Assembly (NCBI GenBank): GCA_034190295.1 | Contig: JAXHSW010000016.1 | Coordinates: 15,405-79,404, forward strand | Reading direction: 5' to 3' | DNA length: 64,000 nucleotides | From: Okeania sp034190295 | GTDB taxonomy: Bacteria > Cyanobacteriota > Cyanobacteriia > Cyanobacteriales > Microcoleaceae | Shown: positions 43,048 to 52,224 of the stretch, one piece after another | Position numbering within the stretch: the first letter of the stretch is position 1 | How the letters are laid out: each line of letters begins with the position of its first letter | Made by a program: the position numbers and the translations under genes | The notes under the pieces: generated by a model | What the model was told of the DNA's origin: nothing | Database searches by the model: none | Seen by the model: only the letters and a program-made list of their open reading frames with translations

Positions 43048-46000
43048 CTAAACCTTCACCGCAACCTTCTCTTCAGCATCAACACTTGCTTGTGGTGTAC
43101 CCGCTTCAGAAGGAGGCACAACTTGATAAAACTTCGGCAAATACTCAGACCAACTCGCCAAAATAATCTTCGCCTTCTCACTTCCAGTCCGATCGACGTG
43201 CAATGAAATCAAATCCTGCAACTGCGCCTCACCTTCTGGCGTACAAACACGCTGAATAGAAACGATTTCATTATTCACCCTGGCTGGAAAATCACCATCT
43301 TCATCCAAGAAATAAGCAATTCCCCCAGTCATACCAGCGCCGACATTCCGACCTGTCTTACCCAAACAAACAATCACACCACCAGTCATATATTCACAAG
43401 CATGGTCGCCAGCACCTTCAATAACTGCCTTACCCATAGAGTTCCGCACAGCAAAACGTTCCCCTGCTTGACCATTTGCAAACAAAGTTCCACCAGTAGC
43501 ACCATACAAACAAGTATTGCCAATAATTACATTTGTTGCCGGGTTGTAACCAGTTTTGGCAGGTGGCTTAATAATAATCTCTCCACCGTGCATTCCTTTA
43601 CCAACATAATCATTCGCCTCACCTCGTAATGTTAAAGTCATTCCTGGCAAGTTGAAAGCGCCAAAACTCTGACCAGCACTACCATTAAACATCAGATTAA
43701 TCTGCCCTTCAAAACCAGTATTACCATAACGATCGGCGATCGCTCCTGCCAACCTTGCTCCCACAGTACGGTCGGTGTTGACTAACTTTATTGTCTTACT
43801 AACAGTTCCCTGGTTGCGAATTGCAGCTTGAATTTCTCGGTCATCCAGCAACACATCATCTAAAACAGAACCATTGCTGTGAACAGTTTCATGGTTTAAC
43901 CAGTCCCGATCGCTACGAGTATCTGGCAACTTGAGCAAACAATCTAAATTTAAAGCTGCTGTTTTTGTTAACTGTACATTTTCCCCTGCTTTCAGCAAGT
44001 CAGCACGACCCATAACTTCACTCAGAGAGCGATAACCTAATTTTGCTAAAATACTCCGTACTTCCTCAGCAATAAACCAGAAGAAATTGACTACGTTTTC
44101 TGGCACACCTGTAAATTTCTTACGCAATTTTTCCTGCTGAGTTGCCACACCCACCGGGCAAGTGTTGGTATGACAAATGCGTGCCATAATACAACCTTCA
44201 GCAATCATAGAAATAGACCCAAAACCAAATTCTTCTGCTCCCATCAAAGCCGCCATGAGTACATCCCAACCAGTCTTCAGACCGCCATCAACCCGGAGAG
44301 TTACCCGATCGCGCAACTGATTGACCATCAATACTCGATGCACCTCACTCAAACCCAACTCCCAAGGACTACCTGCGTGTTTAATTGAACTTAAAGGAGA
44401 AGCACCTGTACCGCCATCGTGACCAGAAATTTGAATCACATCAGCATTTGCCTTTGCTACACCAGCAGCGATCGTACCAATACCAATTTCTGCTACCAAC
44501 TTCACCGAAACACCAGCATTAGGATTAACTTGGTGGAGGTCAAAAATCAATTGTGCCAAATCCTCAATTGAGTAAATATCGTGGTGAGGAGGTGGTGAAA
44601 TTAATGACACCCCAGGTTTAGAACGACGCAATGTAGCAATATAAGCGCTCACCTTTTTACCAGGTAACTGACCCCCCTCCCCTGGTTTAGCCCCCTGAGC
44701 TATTTTTATTTCAATTTGTTTGGCATTCATCAGATATTCTGGGGTAACGCCAAACCGACCAGAAGCCACTTGTTTGATAGCAGAGGAAGCTGTGTCACCA
44801 TTTCGCAATCCTTTGAGATGGGGGAATAAAGTAGATAAACCTTCCGCATCTACATCATCCAACACTTTAAATCTTATAGAGTCTTCTCCACCCTCACCAG
44901 AGTTAGACTTGCCATTAATACGATTCATAGCGATCGCCAAAGTCTCATGAGCTTCCCGTGAAAGCGACCCCAGAGACATTCCACCAGTACAGAAACGTTT
45001 CATTATTTCTGCTGCGGGTTCCACTTCTTCTACAGAGATGGGAGAGCGATCGCTATTAAAATCCAATAAATCCCGTAAAGCCGTTATTGGTCGTCCTTGC
45101 AAGTATTTCCGGTAAACTTCATAGTGGTCGTACCCCGATTTTTCTTCCTGTTTACCATTGCCATTACCATTATTAAAAGTAGCAACCGCTTTATGGAGTG
45201 CTTTTGCCATCTCCGGACTATTCATGTGATATTCCCCACTGGGGCGATATTGCACAAACCCATAATTCTCCAACTTCTTAATATTCAATTCTGGGAACGC
45301 TCGACTATGGAAAGCGATCGTCTCTTGTGCTAACTCTGCTACTGTTAAACCACCTACCCGAGAAGTAGTTCCTCGGAAAGCAAGTTCCAACAAATCTCCA
45401 CCAATACCGATCGCTTCAAAAATCTGCGCACCTTGATAAGAAGACAACAAAGAAATTCCCATTTTAGAGAGAATTTTTAACAGTCCTGCTTCTATTGCTT
45501 TGCGATAATTTTTTTGAGCTTCTTCGATAGTAATTTTTGCAATCTTACCCCGTTCCATTTGTTTTTGAACTGTTGAGTTCGACCACCAAGAACGTACAGA
45601 TTCTAATGCTAAATAAGGATGAACTGCACTAGCTCCATAACCAATCAAACAAGCAAAATGATGAGTACTCCAACATTGAGCTGTTTCTACCACCAAAGAT
45701 ACCTTCATTCGTAACCGTTCTTTAATCAAATGATGGTGAACCGCACCCACAGCCACTAAAGGAGGAATATAAGCCAACTCTGCAGTAATTCCTCCCTCAA
45801 TTTTGTCAGATAAAACAATAATTTCCCGACCATTTTTAACTGCTGTTGCTGCTTGTTCGCACAAATTATTTACTGCTGTTTCTAATCCTTCTGGTCCATC
45901 AGTTATAGCAAATAAAGTAGATAAAGTTTCTGTAGCAAATTCTGACTCGTAAACTTCTGTTAATTCTGCTTCATTTAATAGTGGCGATTCTATCTTTAAT

Positions 46001-47718
46001 AACCGTGCATTTTCTGGGCTAATTTCTAATAAGTTACCCCGCTTACCTAGCAACATATTTAGTGACATTACCATACCTTCCCGCAGAGGATCGATAGGAG
46101 GATTTGTCACTTGAGCAAACCTTTGTTTGAAATAGTCATACAGCAAATGAGGGCGTTGAGAAAGCACTGCCAGAGGAATGTCATCTCCCATACAAAATGT
46201 TGGCTCTTTCCCTAGATTTGCCATATCAGAAATTACCATATCTAGGTCTTCTAAGCTATATCCAAAAGCCGTTTGTGACCTCAGCAAAGTTTGTGAATCC
46301 AACTTAGTATTAGTAACAAAAGGTTGCTTTTTTATCTGCTTTCTTTGTTTTAACCATTCTCCCAAAGGAAGCTGTTTACTAATACGTTTTTTAATCTCCC
46401 AATTTTTCAGAACTTCATTGGTGCCAAAATCTACAGCAATCATTTGTCCCGGTCCGAGGCGACCTTTTTCTACTATTTCTGCCTCTGGTATTTCTACGAC
46501 TCCTGCTTCAGATGCCACAATGATTAGATCGTTATTTGTAATGCAATAACGTGCTGGTCGCAAACCATTCCGGTCTAGAGCTGCTCCTACCTGTTTGCCA
46601 TCACTAAACACCAATAATGCTGGACCATCCCAAGCTTCCTGCAAACCACTGTAATATTCATAAAAATCAACAATTTCTGGATATTCTGACAAGTCGGGCT
46701 GATTTTTGTATGCTTCTGGCACCATGATCATCAATGTTTCCATTGGCGATCGCCCGGAACGTACAATTAATTCCATCACGTTGTCTAGATTTGCCGAATC
46801 ACTACTGCCAGCATCTACAAAGGGTTTCAATTCATTTAATCGCGCTCCCCAAGTCGATGAACTTAGACTAGACTCCCGAGCTTTCATCCAGTTAATATTT
46901 CCCAACAGAGTGTTAATTTCTCCATTGTGACCGAGCAAACGCATCGGTTGAGCCAGAGGCCATCGAGGCATTGTATTGGTGCTGAAGCGTCGGTGGTAAA
47001 CTGCAAAGGCGCTCTCGTAGGCTTGGTTTTGCAGGTCTGTGTAAAATTCTCCTAGAACAGCAGAGCGCACCATTCCTTTATATACAATAGTGCGACTGGA
47101 GAAAGAACAAATATAAGCATCTAGTCCCCAAACAAAACCCTCTGCTTCTAAAGCACAACCAATATTACGCCGTATTAAGTAGAGCGATCGCTCTATTGCA
47201 TCACCTTGCAATGTTTCTGAAGTTACAATGAGCTGTTCGATCTGTGGTTGATTTGCTCGTGCTTGTACTCCTAATACTTCTGGTTTGACTGGTACAACTC
47301 GCCAACCAACTACTTTTAAACCTTCTTTGGTAATTACTTTTTCAATTATTTGCCGTGCTTGTGCTGCCTTCTCTTCTGTTTGGGGTAAAAATATCATTGC
47401 GACCCCACAGCGTTCAGTATCTAACTCTCCATTTTCAGATAATAATTTCCATGGAACTTGAGTCATTAAACCTGCTCCATCTCCTGAGTCTTGGTCAGCA
47501 CTACAGCCACCACGATGTTCTAAGCAAGTTAGAGCAGGTAAAGCTTTCATAATAATTTCATGACTCTTTTTTCCTGATGGATGAGCAATGAAACCTACCC
47601 CACAAGCATCTCGTTCTTCTACTAGCCATCTTTGGCCGTTATAAGTTTCTTTGTTTGCTTTGAGATTTATGGACGCAGAGATTTGTTTGTGTTGGGAATA
47701 GTTACTGATTTGATTCAT
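43048..47718 (-). CDS. glsF: Glutamate synthase, ferredoxin-dependent type (Fd-GOGAT)
   Basis: With the ATG at 47718 the protein has 1556 residues, the usual Fd-GOGAT size; an upstream GTG at 47763 adds 15 residues. After a short propeptide, Cys39 of ERDACGVGFIAH is the glutamine amidotransferase nucleophile. Conserved GATase blocks such as FAVYHRRFSTNTMPRWPLAQ follow. The FMN/synthase domain includes FCTGGMSLGSLS, SGEGGED, GAKPGEGGQLPG, QISGHDGGTGASPLSS and a 3Fe-4S cluster region CIMARICHTNTCPVG. The C-terminal beta-helix GXGXG repeats end the protein. It makes two glutamates from glutamine and 2-oxoglutarate, the core of ammonium assimilation. No gltD small subunit is present, supporting a ferredoxin donor; NADH-type GltB is the alternative. 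Confidence 0.93.
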   Translation of the reverse strand: MNQISNYSQHKQISASINLKANKETYNGQRWLVEERDACGVGFIAHPSGKKSHEIIMKALPALTCLEHRGGCSADQDSGDGAGLMTQVPWKLLSENGELDTERCGVAMIFLPQTEEKAAQARQIIEKVITKEGLKVVGWRVVPVKPEVLGVQARANQPQIEQLIVTSETLQGDAIERSLYLIRRNIGCALEAEGFVWGLDAYICSFSSRTIVYKGMVRSAVLGEFYTDLQNQAYESAFAVYHRRFSTNTMPRWPLAQPMRLLGHNGEINTLLGNINWMKARESSLSSSTWGARLNELKPFVDAGSSDSANLDNVMELIVRSGRSPMETLMIMVPEAYKNQPDLSEYPEIVDFYEYYSGLQEAWDGPALLVFSDGKQVGAALDRNGLRPARYCITNNDLIIVASEAGVVEIPEAEIVEKGRLGPGQMIAVDFGTNEVLKNWEIKKRISKQLPLGEWLKQRKQIKKQPFVTNTKLDSQTLLRSQTAFGYSLEDLDMVISDMANLGKEPTFCMGDDIPLAVLSQRPHLLYDYFKQRFAQVTNPPIDPLREGMVMSLNMLLGKRGNLLEISPENARLLKIESPLLNEAELTEVYESEFATETLSTLFAITDGPEGLETAVNNLCEQAATAVKNGREIIVLSDKIEGGITAELAYIPPLVAVGAVHHHLIKERLRMKVSLVVETAQCWSTHHFACLIGYGASAVHPYLALESVRSWWSNSTVQKQMERGKIAKITIEEAQKNYRKAIEAGLLKILSKMGISLLSSYQGAQIFEAIGIGGDLLELAFRGTTSRVGGLTVAELAQETIAFHSRAFPELNIKKLENYGFVQYRPSGEYHMNSPEMAKALHKAVATFNNGNGNGKQEEKSGYDHYEVYRKYLQGRPITALRDLLDFNSDRSPISVEEVEPAAEIMKRFCTGGMSLGSLSREAHETLAIAMNRINGKSNSGEGGEDSIRFKVLDDVDAEGLSTLFPHLKGLRNGDTASSAIKQVASGRFGVTPEYLMNAKQIEIKIAQGAKPGEGGQLPGKKVSAYIATLRRSKPGVSLISPPPHHDIYSIEDLAQLIFDLHQVNPNAGVSVKLVAEIGIGTIAAGVAKANADVIQISGHDGGTGASPLSSIKHAGSPWELGLSEVHRVLMVNQLRDRVTLRVDGGLKTGWDVLMAALMGAEEFGFGSISMIAEGCIMARICHTNTCPVGVATQQEKLRKKFTGVPENVVNFFWFIAEEVRSILAKLGYRSLSEVMGRADLLKAGENVQLTKTAALNLDCLLKLPDTRSDRDWLNHETVHSNGSVLDDVLLDDREIQAAIRNQGTVSKTIKLVNTDRTVGARLAGAIADRYGNTGFEGQINLMFNGSAGQSFGAFNLPGMTLTLRGEANDYVGKGMHGGEIIIKPPAKTGYNPATNVIIGNTCLYGATGGTLFANGQAGERFAVRNSMGKAVIEGAGDHACEYMTGGVIVCLGKTGRNVGAGMTGGIAYFLDEDGDFPARVNNEIVSIQRVCTPEGEAQLQDLISLHVDRTGSEKAKIILASWSEYLPKFYQVVPPSEAGTPQASVDAEEKVAVKV

Positions 47719-47763
47719 GTTTAATTTACTCACATTGTTGTCAACTTTAAGTGAGGGTTTCAC

Positions 47764-48230
47764 CCTTGATATAACTGTTCATCTCATCTTATTGCTACTT
47801 TACTTGCTTGGGATAAATACACTACAAAACAAGCCACACAATTGATAGAGTGAAATTTTTATATTGTTTTAAGGTTAATCTGATACTTGGTATAGTATTT
47901 CGTGCTTTCTTCATTTTCTTTACAAAGAAATAAGATTTTACAAAAATAGCAAGCTATAATATTACCATCAACCACGGAAGCCTACAATACTGCTGTTTTC
48001 GCTATTCTATCAACTATCTTAATGATTGCTTGAAAATAATTATGATACAAAAAATACTCTAAATTTAACTCAACTGATTTATGATGACACACGCAGCTCA
48101 CACTAACTTCTTGCTTGTCGATTGAGTTAGATTTAGAGTGCGATCTTTCCCCATAAAGTTTCAACCTAATATGAGTATGAGCTTTAATTTTGCTTTCATG
48201 CTTGTCACTCATACCCCATCATTTACAGAA
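47764..48230. other. Spacer without recognised gene
   Basis: AT-rich, with short frames that resemble no protein. It presumably includes the glutamate synthase promoter on the minus strand. No specific NtcA-type site was identified with confidence. Confidence 0.4.
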
Positions 48231-48346
48231 TTTACGCATTTTCACCTTGAAAACGCTATATGCATGTACGGGCGAATGGCATTGGCTAGCGCCAGAGCTG
48301 CCGAATGGCGCCCTCACTCAATTTAGTGTCCGTGCGTAAGTCCTGA
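48231..48346. repeat. R4 MITE-like element
   Basis: TTTACGCATT at the left and TGCGTAAGTCC at the right frame about 116 bp containing GTACGGGCGAATGGC and GCCGAATGGCG. It shares ends with the elements at 951 and 14550. Confidence 0.6.
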
Positions 48347-48662
48347 TTTAGTTAGAATTGTTTTACTTATTATAGTCAAGTGTTTATTAGATATAGTAGT
48401 GTTTTTTAACTTTTTTACTCTGAATATATTTAGATTTTAGAATAAAATATTTTTATTGACTTATGGACATACCTCTAAAATCCGGCCTTACTTCAATTTT
48501 GGCCTTCTGCATACCCAAAGTACAGTAGAAATTTTCAGGAGCTAGTTAGTTTAGTTATGTTACCAGATTCAATGGCATAAATCAATGTGTGAAGCTCGAA
48601 GTTTCATAGTATAGATATAGACGACAAGTTCATAAACTTCATAATTCATCGCCACCTCAAAT

Positions 48663-48726
48663 AAAATTGGCATAACACCTACCACTTAACACCTAATTCT
48701 GTGTAACCTCACATAGAATTGGTATA
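48663..48726. repeat. Dispersed CACTTAACACCTAA block
   Basis: AAATTGGCATAACACCTACC, TTAACACCTAATTCTGTG and AGAATTGGTAT follow the same order as the block at about 14616-14672. Function is unknown. Confidence 0.6.
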
Positions 48727-48887
48727 GATATATGAAGATTTGATATAGATATTCAAAAAGCTAGAATAGGGGGTGACAGTAACAGGGGTAATTTTGCTAT
48801 GGTTTATATGGTATGTAATTTGACTCTACCCCTAGACTATTTTTCTTCAGCCTGAACCTCTAGAAATACTAGGTGAGAGAATTATTT

Positions 48888-49000
48888 GTGTCCCAGATTT
48901 TAGCTAAACCGTCGAGAAGCCTGCGCGCGAAATTTTCAATTTGGTGCGATCTGAATGGGCGGTAAGGGTAAAATCTGATTGCGGAGCTAGGTGCGTAGTT
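48888..49000 (+). repeat. Element related to the structured region after rpsJ
   Basis: TTAGCTAAACCG, GAGAAGCCTG, CAATTTGGTG and TGAATGGGCGG occur in the same order as TTAGCTGAATCG, GAGAAGCTTC, CAAATTTGGCG and TGAATCGGCGG at 57438-57500. This copy folds less well. The short minus-strand frame over it is not a gene. Downstream, a GGGCGGCGGGGCATCCCG segment ends the spacer. Confidence 0.45.
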
Positions 49001-49155
49001 TTTCGATCTGCAAAAAGGGCGGCGGGGCATCCCGTCCTTAAAGCACGCGCTTGTCCGATGCAATAGCAGGACTGGGAAGCGAGAGAGCTTACACTATACC
49101 GAATGGTTAGTGTGGGAGTATGTCACTATTTTATTTTTTTGGAGATAGCCAAAAG

Positions 49156-49566
49156 ATGGTACAAGTTAAGGAAGTAGCCCAAACCCCTAAATTGTCTATA
49201 CCTTCTGCCTTAAAAGGACTGCCTACCACCGAACGTCCTTGGGGATCGTTCACAGTTTTAGAAGATGGACTTGGATATAAAATCAAACGAATAGAAGTCA
49301 AACCAGGACATAGACTTAGTCTACAAATGCACTACCACCGTAGCGAGCATTGGATTGTTGTTTCAGGAACTGCTAAGGTTTTCTGTGGAGACAGAGAAGA
49401 AATTCTGCAAAACAATCAATCTACCTATGTACCTCAATGTACCTCTCATCGCTTAGAGAATCCAGGAGTTATTCCTTTAGTATTGATTGAAGTACAAAAT
49501 GGAGAGTACCTTGGAGAGGATGACATTGTTCGTTTTCAGGATGATTATGCCCGCACAAAGTCCTAA
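49156..49566 (+). CDS. Cupin, phosphomannose isomerase type II C-terminal-like
   Basis: This small single-domain cupin has the opening TERPWGSFTVLEDG and the first metal-binding motif LSLQMHYHRSEHWIVVSGTAKV (two His and a Glu). A second motif is QCTSHRLENPGVIPLVLIEVQNG, and the tail is GEDDIVRFQDDYAR. This corresponds to the isomerase half of bifunctional mannose-1-phosphate guanylyltransferase/phosphomannose isomerases; stand-alone forms are common in cyanobacteria. It would interconvert fructose-6-P and mannose-6-P for GDP-mannose supply. The start is placed at the ATG at 49156 (136 residues), with GGAG 11 bases upstream. An ATG at 49120 is possible, but GGAG is too close to it. Confidence 0.87.
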   Translation: MVQVKEVAQTPKLSIPSALKGLPTTERPWGSFTVLEDGLGYKIKRIEVKPGHRLSLQMHYHRSEHWIVVSGTAKVFCGDREEILQNNQSTYVPQCTSHRLENPGVIPLVLIEVQNGEYLGEDDIVRFQDDYARTKS

Positions 49567-49597
49567 TTTTAACTGGTAATCAAAAAAAAATTTGTGA

Positions 49598-49921
49598 ATG
49601 ATTAACTTGAGCGAAGCAGCAGTCCAAGAAATTATTCGTCTGAGGTCTAAACATCAAAACCCAAATTCCTTATTTCGTTTGAAGTTTAAATCTGGTGGCT
49701 GCTGTAGTTTCTGTTACATAATGGAGTTTGACGAACAGTTAGCTAGTAACGACCAAGTTTATGATTGTGGGAAAGTAAAAGTCGTAGTTGACTCTCAACA
49801 ACTAAATTATCTGAATGGATTAACCTTGGACTATTCTGAGGACCTGATGGGTGGAGGCTTCCGATTTAACAATCCTAATGCTAAAGCTACCTGTGGTTGT
49901 GGAAATTCCTTTTCGATTTGA
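49598..49921 (+). CDS. HesB/IscA-like A-type Fe-S carrier, variant
   Basis: This 107-residue A-type carrier starts INLSEAAVQEIIRLRSKHQN and ends NPNAKATCGCGNSFSI. It has the three canonical cysteines (Cys35 in KSGGCCSF, Cys99 and Cys101 in TCGCG). It also has additional Cys36, Cys39 (GGCCSFCY) and Cys57, which normal IscA/SufA lack. A-type proteins accept Fe-S clusters from SufB or IscU and pass them to apo-enzymes. The extra cysteines could change cluster type or redox behaviour (inference). It lies 32 bp after the cupin gene on the same strand, perhaps in one transcript. Confidence 0.87.
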   Translation: MINLSEAAVQEIIRLRSKHQNPNSLFRLKFKSGGCCSFCYIMEFDEQLASNDQVYDCGKVKVVVDSQQLNYLNGLTLDYSEDLMGGGFRFNNPNAKATCGCGNSFSI

Positions 49922-49949
49922 TGTTGACAAAAGCGTATAACTAACCTAT

Positions 49950-50227
49950 AATTAAAGATTGTTTGTAAAGTGTTTTTAGAAGAACTAGGGATAAAGCCCA
50001 AAATTAATTAATGTTTTGATAATTTCCCTAAAATTCCTGAAAAATAGGCCGTTGCACCAAAGGTTCCTATGGCGCAGCGGTAATTTATTCCTAATAAGGA
50101 ATAGTTTATCTAAATGTTGGCATTTATACCCGCGCTCTCCTCGTCGGGAGCGGAGGGATGGGAATGCCAATCAATGTTGCGGTACACGGAATATGTTAAA
50201 TATAAGCGTAGGATAAGCAAGTAGTAA
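49950..50227 (+). other. Probable left flank of TnpB element 2
   Basis: Short complementary blocks near 50125-50160 (GCGCTCTCC, GGGAGCGGAGGG) form a hairpin just before the TnpB start, as expected for an IS200/IS605-type left end. No separate gene is present, and the exact outer boundary is not visible. Confidence 0.4.
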
Positions 50228-51433
50228 ATGGTTGAGAAAGCTTACAAGTTTAGGTTCTATCCTACTCCAGAACAGGAAAACCTGTTGAGGAGGACTTTAG
50301 GCTGTGTTCGGCTGATATACAACAGAGCTTTAGCCGCTAGAACTCAAGCTTGGTATGAAAACAAGGAAAGAGTAAGCTACAAGCAAACTTCAGCTATGCT
50401 GACTCACTGGAAAAAGCAGGAAGATTTAGATTTCCTAAAAGAAGTCAGTAGCGTCCCATTACAACAAGGTTTGAGACACCTACAAACAGCCTTCACTAAC
50501 TTTTTCAGTGGACGTGCAAAATATCCTAACTTTAAGAAAAAACGGAATGGTGGTAGTGCAGAATTTACAAAGTCCGCATTTAAGTGGAAAGATGGTCAAG
50601 TCTATCTAGCCAAATGTCTTGAACCATTATCAATTAGATGGAGCAGGCAACTACCACTTGGTTGTGTACCAACTACAATTACAGTTAAACTTGACCCTAG
50701 TGGCAGATGGTCTATATCTTTGAGAGTTAACGACACTAGAACTTTAAAGCTCAAGCCAGTCAACAAGCAAATAGGTATTGACTTAGGAATCACCAGTTTA
50801 GTTACTACCAGTGATGGAGAAAAAATTTCTAACCCAAAGAATATAAACAAATTACACAAAAAACTGAGATTGGCGGGGAAGTCTCTATCTAGAAAAACCA
50901 AGGGGTCTAATAATTATCAAAAGGCTAGGCTGAAAGTAGCCAGGATACACGCAAAAATTAAAGATTCAAGATTAGATTACACCCATAAGCTAACCACTCA
51001 ACTAATCAGAGAAAATCAAACTGTTGTAGTTGAGGACTTGGCAGTAAAAAACATGGTTAAAAACCATAAATTAGCCAGAGCAATAAGTGATGCCAACTGG
51101 TCCGAGTTAGTCAGGCAATTAGAATACAAAGCTGAATGGTATGGACGGGAATTAATCAAGATTGATAGATATTTCCCTAGTTCTAAGCGTTGCTCTAATT
51201 GTGGTCATGTAGTAGAAAAATTGCCTCTAAATATTAGAGAGTGGGATTGTCCTGAATGTGCAGCTCACCATGACAGGGATATAAACGCTGCAATTAACAT
51301 TTTGGCTGCGGGACTCGCAGTGTCAGTCTGTGGAGCGACCGTAAGACCATCTGGGAGTAAATCTCAGAGGGCTGGTGCTAAGAAACAGAAAGCCCCTAAC
51401 AGTAATGTTAAGGAATCCCGCGCTGTCTCGTAG
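50228..51433 (+). CDS. tnpB: TnpB RNA-guided nuclease, IS200/IS605-type (element 2)
   Basis: This is an intact 401-residue TnpB of a different subgroup from the one at 3098. Blocks are KAYKFRFYPTPEQENLLRRTLGC, VRLIYNRAL, and KYPNFKKKRNGGSAEF. Catalytic residues are Asp185 (IGIDLGI), Glu269 (VVVEDL) and the DRDINAA motif at 349-355. The zinc ribbon comprises Cys322, Cys325, Cys341 and Cys344. The C-terminal tail extends into the guide-RNA region, as usual. No TnpA is adjacent. The element is inserted between the IscA-like gene and rpsL, upstream of the str operon, so it separates those genes from their normal promoter context. Confidence 0.95.
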   Translation: MVEKAYKFRFYPTPEQENLLRRTLGCVRLIYNRALAARTQAWYENKERVSYKQTSAMLTHWKKQEDLDFLKEVSSVPLQQGLRHLQTAFTNFFSGRAKYPNFKKKRNGGSAEFTKSAFKWKDGQVYLAKCLEPLSIRWSRQLPLGCVPTTITVKLDPSGRWSISLRVNDTRTLKLKPVNKQIGIDLGITSLVTTSDGEKISNPKNINKLHKKLRLAGKSLSRKTKGSNNYQKARLKVARIHAKIKDSRLDYTHKLTTQLIRENQTVVVEDLAVKNMVKNHKLARAISDANWSELVRQLEYKAEWYGRELIKIDRYFPSSKRCSNCGHVVEKLPLNIREWDCPECAAHHDRDINAAINILAAGLAVSVCGATVRPSGSKSQRAGAKKQKAPNSNVKESRAVS

Positions 51434-51455
51434 AGCAGCGTCGGGAGGATGTCAA
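51340..51455 (+). ncRNA. Candidate omega/guide RNA scaffold of TnpB element 2
   Basis: This region overlaps the tnpB 3' end and ends with a hairpin around TCCCGCGCTGTCTCG / AGCAGCGTCGGGA, followed by GGATGTCAA. That is the usual right-end signature of IS605-type TnpB elements. The guide would begin at about 51456. It is assigned by motif and position, and expression is unknown. Confidence 0.6.
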
Positions 51456-51521
51456 TGGGAACAAATTAAGAATAATCACAAGGAAAACTGTTACCAATGG
51501 ATAGATAATTGATAATTAATC

Positions 51522-51710
51522 CATTCGGTTTAAAGCCTCTCCTTTTAAGTTAAGGAGAAAAAAAACGGTCGCTCTTCGCAGCATATCCGTTGGCTGGGAT
51601 GGCTCCGAAACCTGTGCCATATCCCATGGACTCCTGTGAAGAAATAATATTTCCTTATATTCAATTCCGTAACGGTTAAAACCCGAGGTAATTATCCATT
51701 ATCCATTAAT
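51522..51710 (-). repeat. R1 copy with about 75 bp of extra internal sequence
   Basis: AGCCTCTCCTTTTAAG, AAGGAGAAAAAAAACGG and the ending GAGGTAATTATCCATTATCC are R1 blocks in reverse orientation. The segment CTCTTCGCAGCATATCC ... TGTGCCATATCCC between them is not in other copies. It fills the space between TnpB and rpsL. Confidence 0.7.
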
Positions 51711-51722
51711 GAATCATAACTA

Positions 51723-52097
51723 ATGCCCACAATTCAACAACTAATTCGTTCAGCTCGTCAAGAAACTGAAAAGAAAACTAAATCTCCGGCTCTCAAAAGT
51801 TGCCCTCAACGTCGTGGAGTATGCACCAGAGTATACACCACTACACCAAAAAAGCCTAACTCCGCTCTCCGTAAGGTAGCTAGGGTACGTCTAACTTCAG
51901 GCTTTGAAGTAACTGCCTATATTCCTGGTATTGGTCATAACCTACAAGAACACTCTGTAGTTATGATTAGAGGCGGTAGGGTGAAAGACCTGCCTGGTGT
52001 GAGATATCACATCATTCGTGGCACATTAGATACCGCAGGAGTAAAAGACCGTAAACAAAGTCGTTCTAAGTATGGGGCGAAAAAGCCAAAAGCCTAA
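51723..52097 (+). CDS. rpsL: Ribosomal protein uS12
   Basis: This 124-residue uS12 is complete. The opening PTIQQLIRSARQ, KSCPQRRGVCTRVYTTTPKKPNSALRKVARV with the conserved Lys residues of the decoding-site loop, PGIGHNLQEHSVVMIRGGRVKDLPGVRYHIIRG, and the basic tail RKQSRSKYGAKKPKA are all present. S12 sits at the 30S decoding site and controls accuracy. It is the first gene of the str cluster, followed by rpsG after 127 bp. The spacer ahead of it holds R1 and the TnpB element, so its promoter probably lies in the R1/AT-rich stretch 51500-51720. Confidence 0.98.
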   Translation: MPTIQQLIRSARQETEKKTKSPALKSCPQRRGVCTRVYTTTPKKPNSALRKVARVRLTSGFEVTAYIPGIGHNLQEHSVVMIRGGRVKDLPGVRYHIIRGTLDTAGVKDRKQSRSKYGAKKPKA

Positions 52098-52224
52098 GTT
52101 AGTGGAATGCAAAATTCAAGGAAATATTAGCTAAAATTAGTACTTAGTATTTAATAAATATTGAATTTTGTCTCGATCGCTCAAATATAAATAATTTAAA
52201 GTTTAGTTTTTTGGTTGTAATAAT

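Noticed and set aside
43400..47600. Several plus-strand frames inside the glutamate synthase gene
   Set aside because: Antisense shadows of a strongly conserved gene with no independent support.
47764..48230. NtcA binding site ahead of glutamate synthase
   Set aside because: No GTA-N8-TAC with a properly placed -10 box could be identified with confidence.
48869..49063. 64-residue minus-strand frame rich in Arg/Phe
   Set aside because: It overlaps the structured repeat related to 57448-57546 and resembles no protein.
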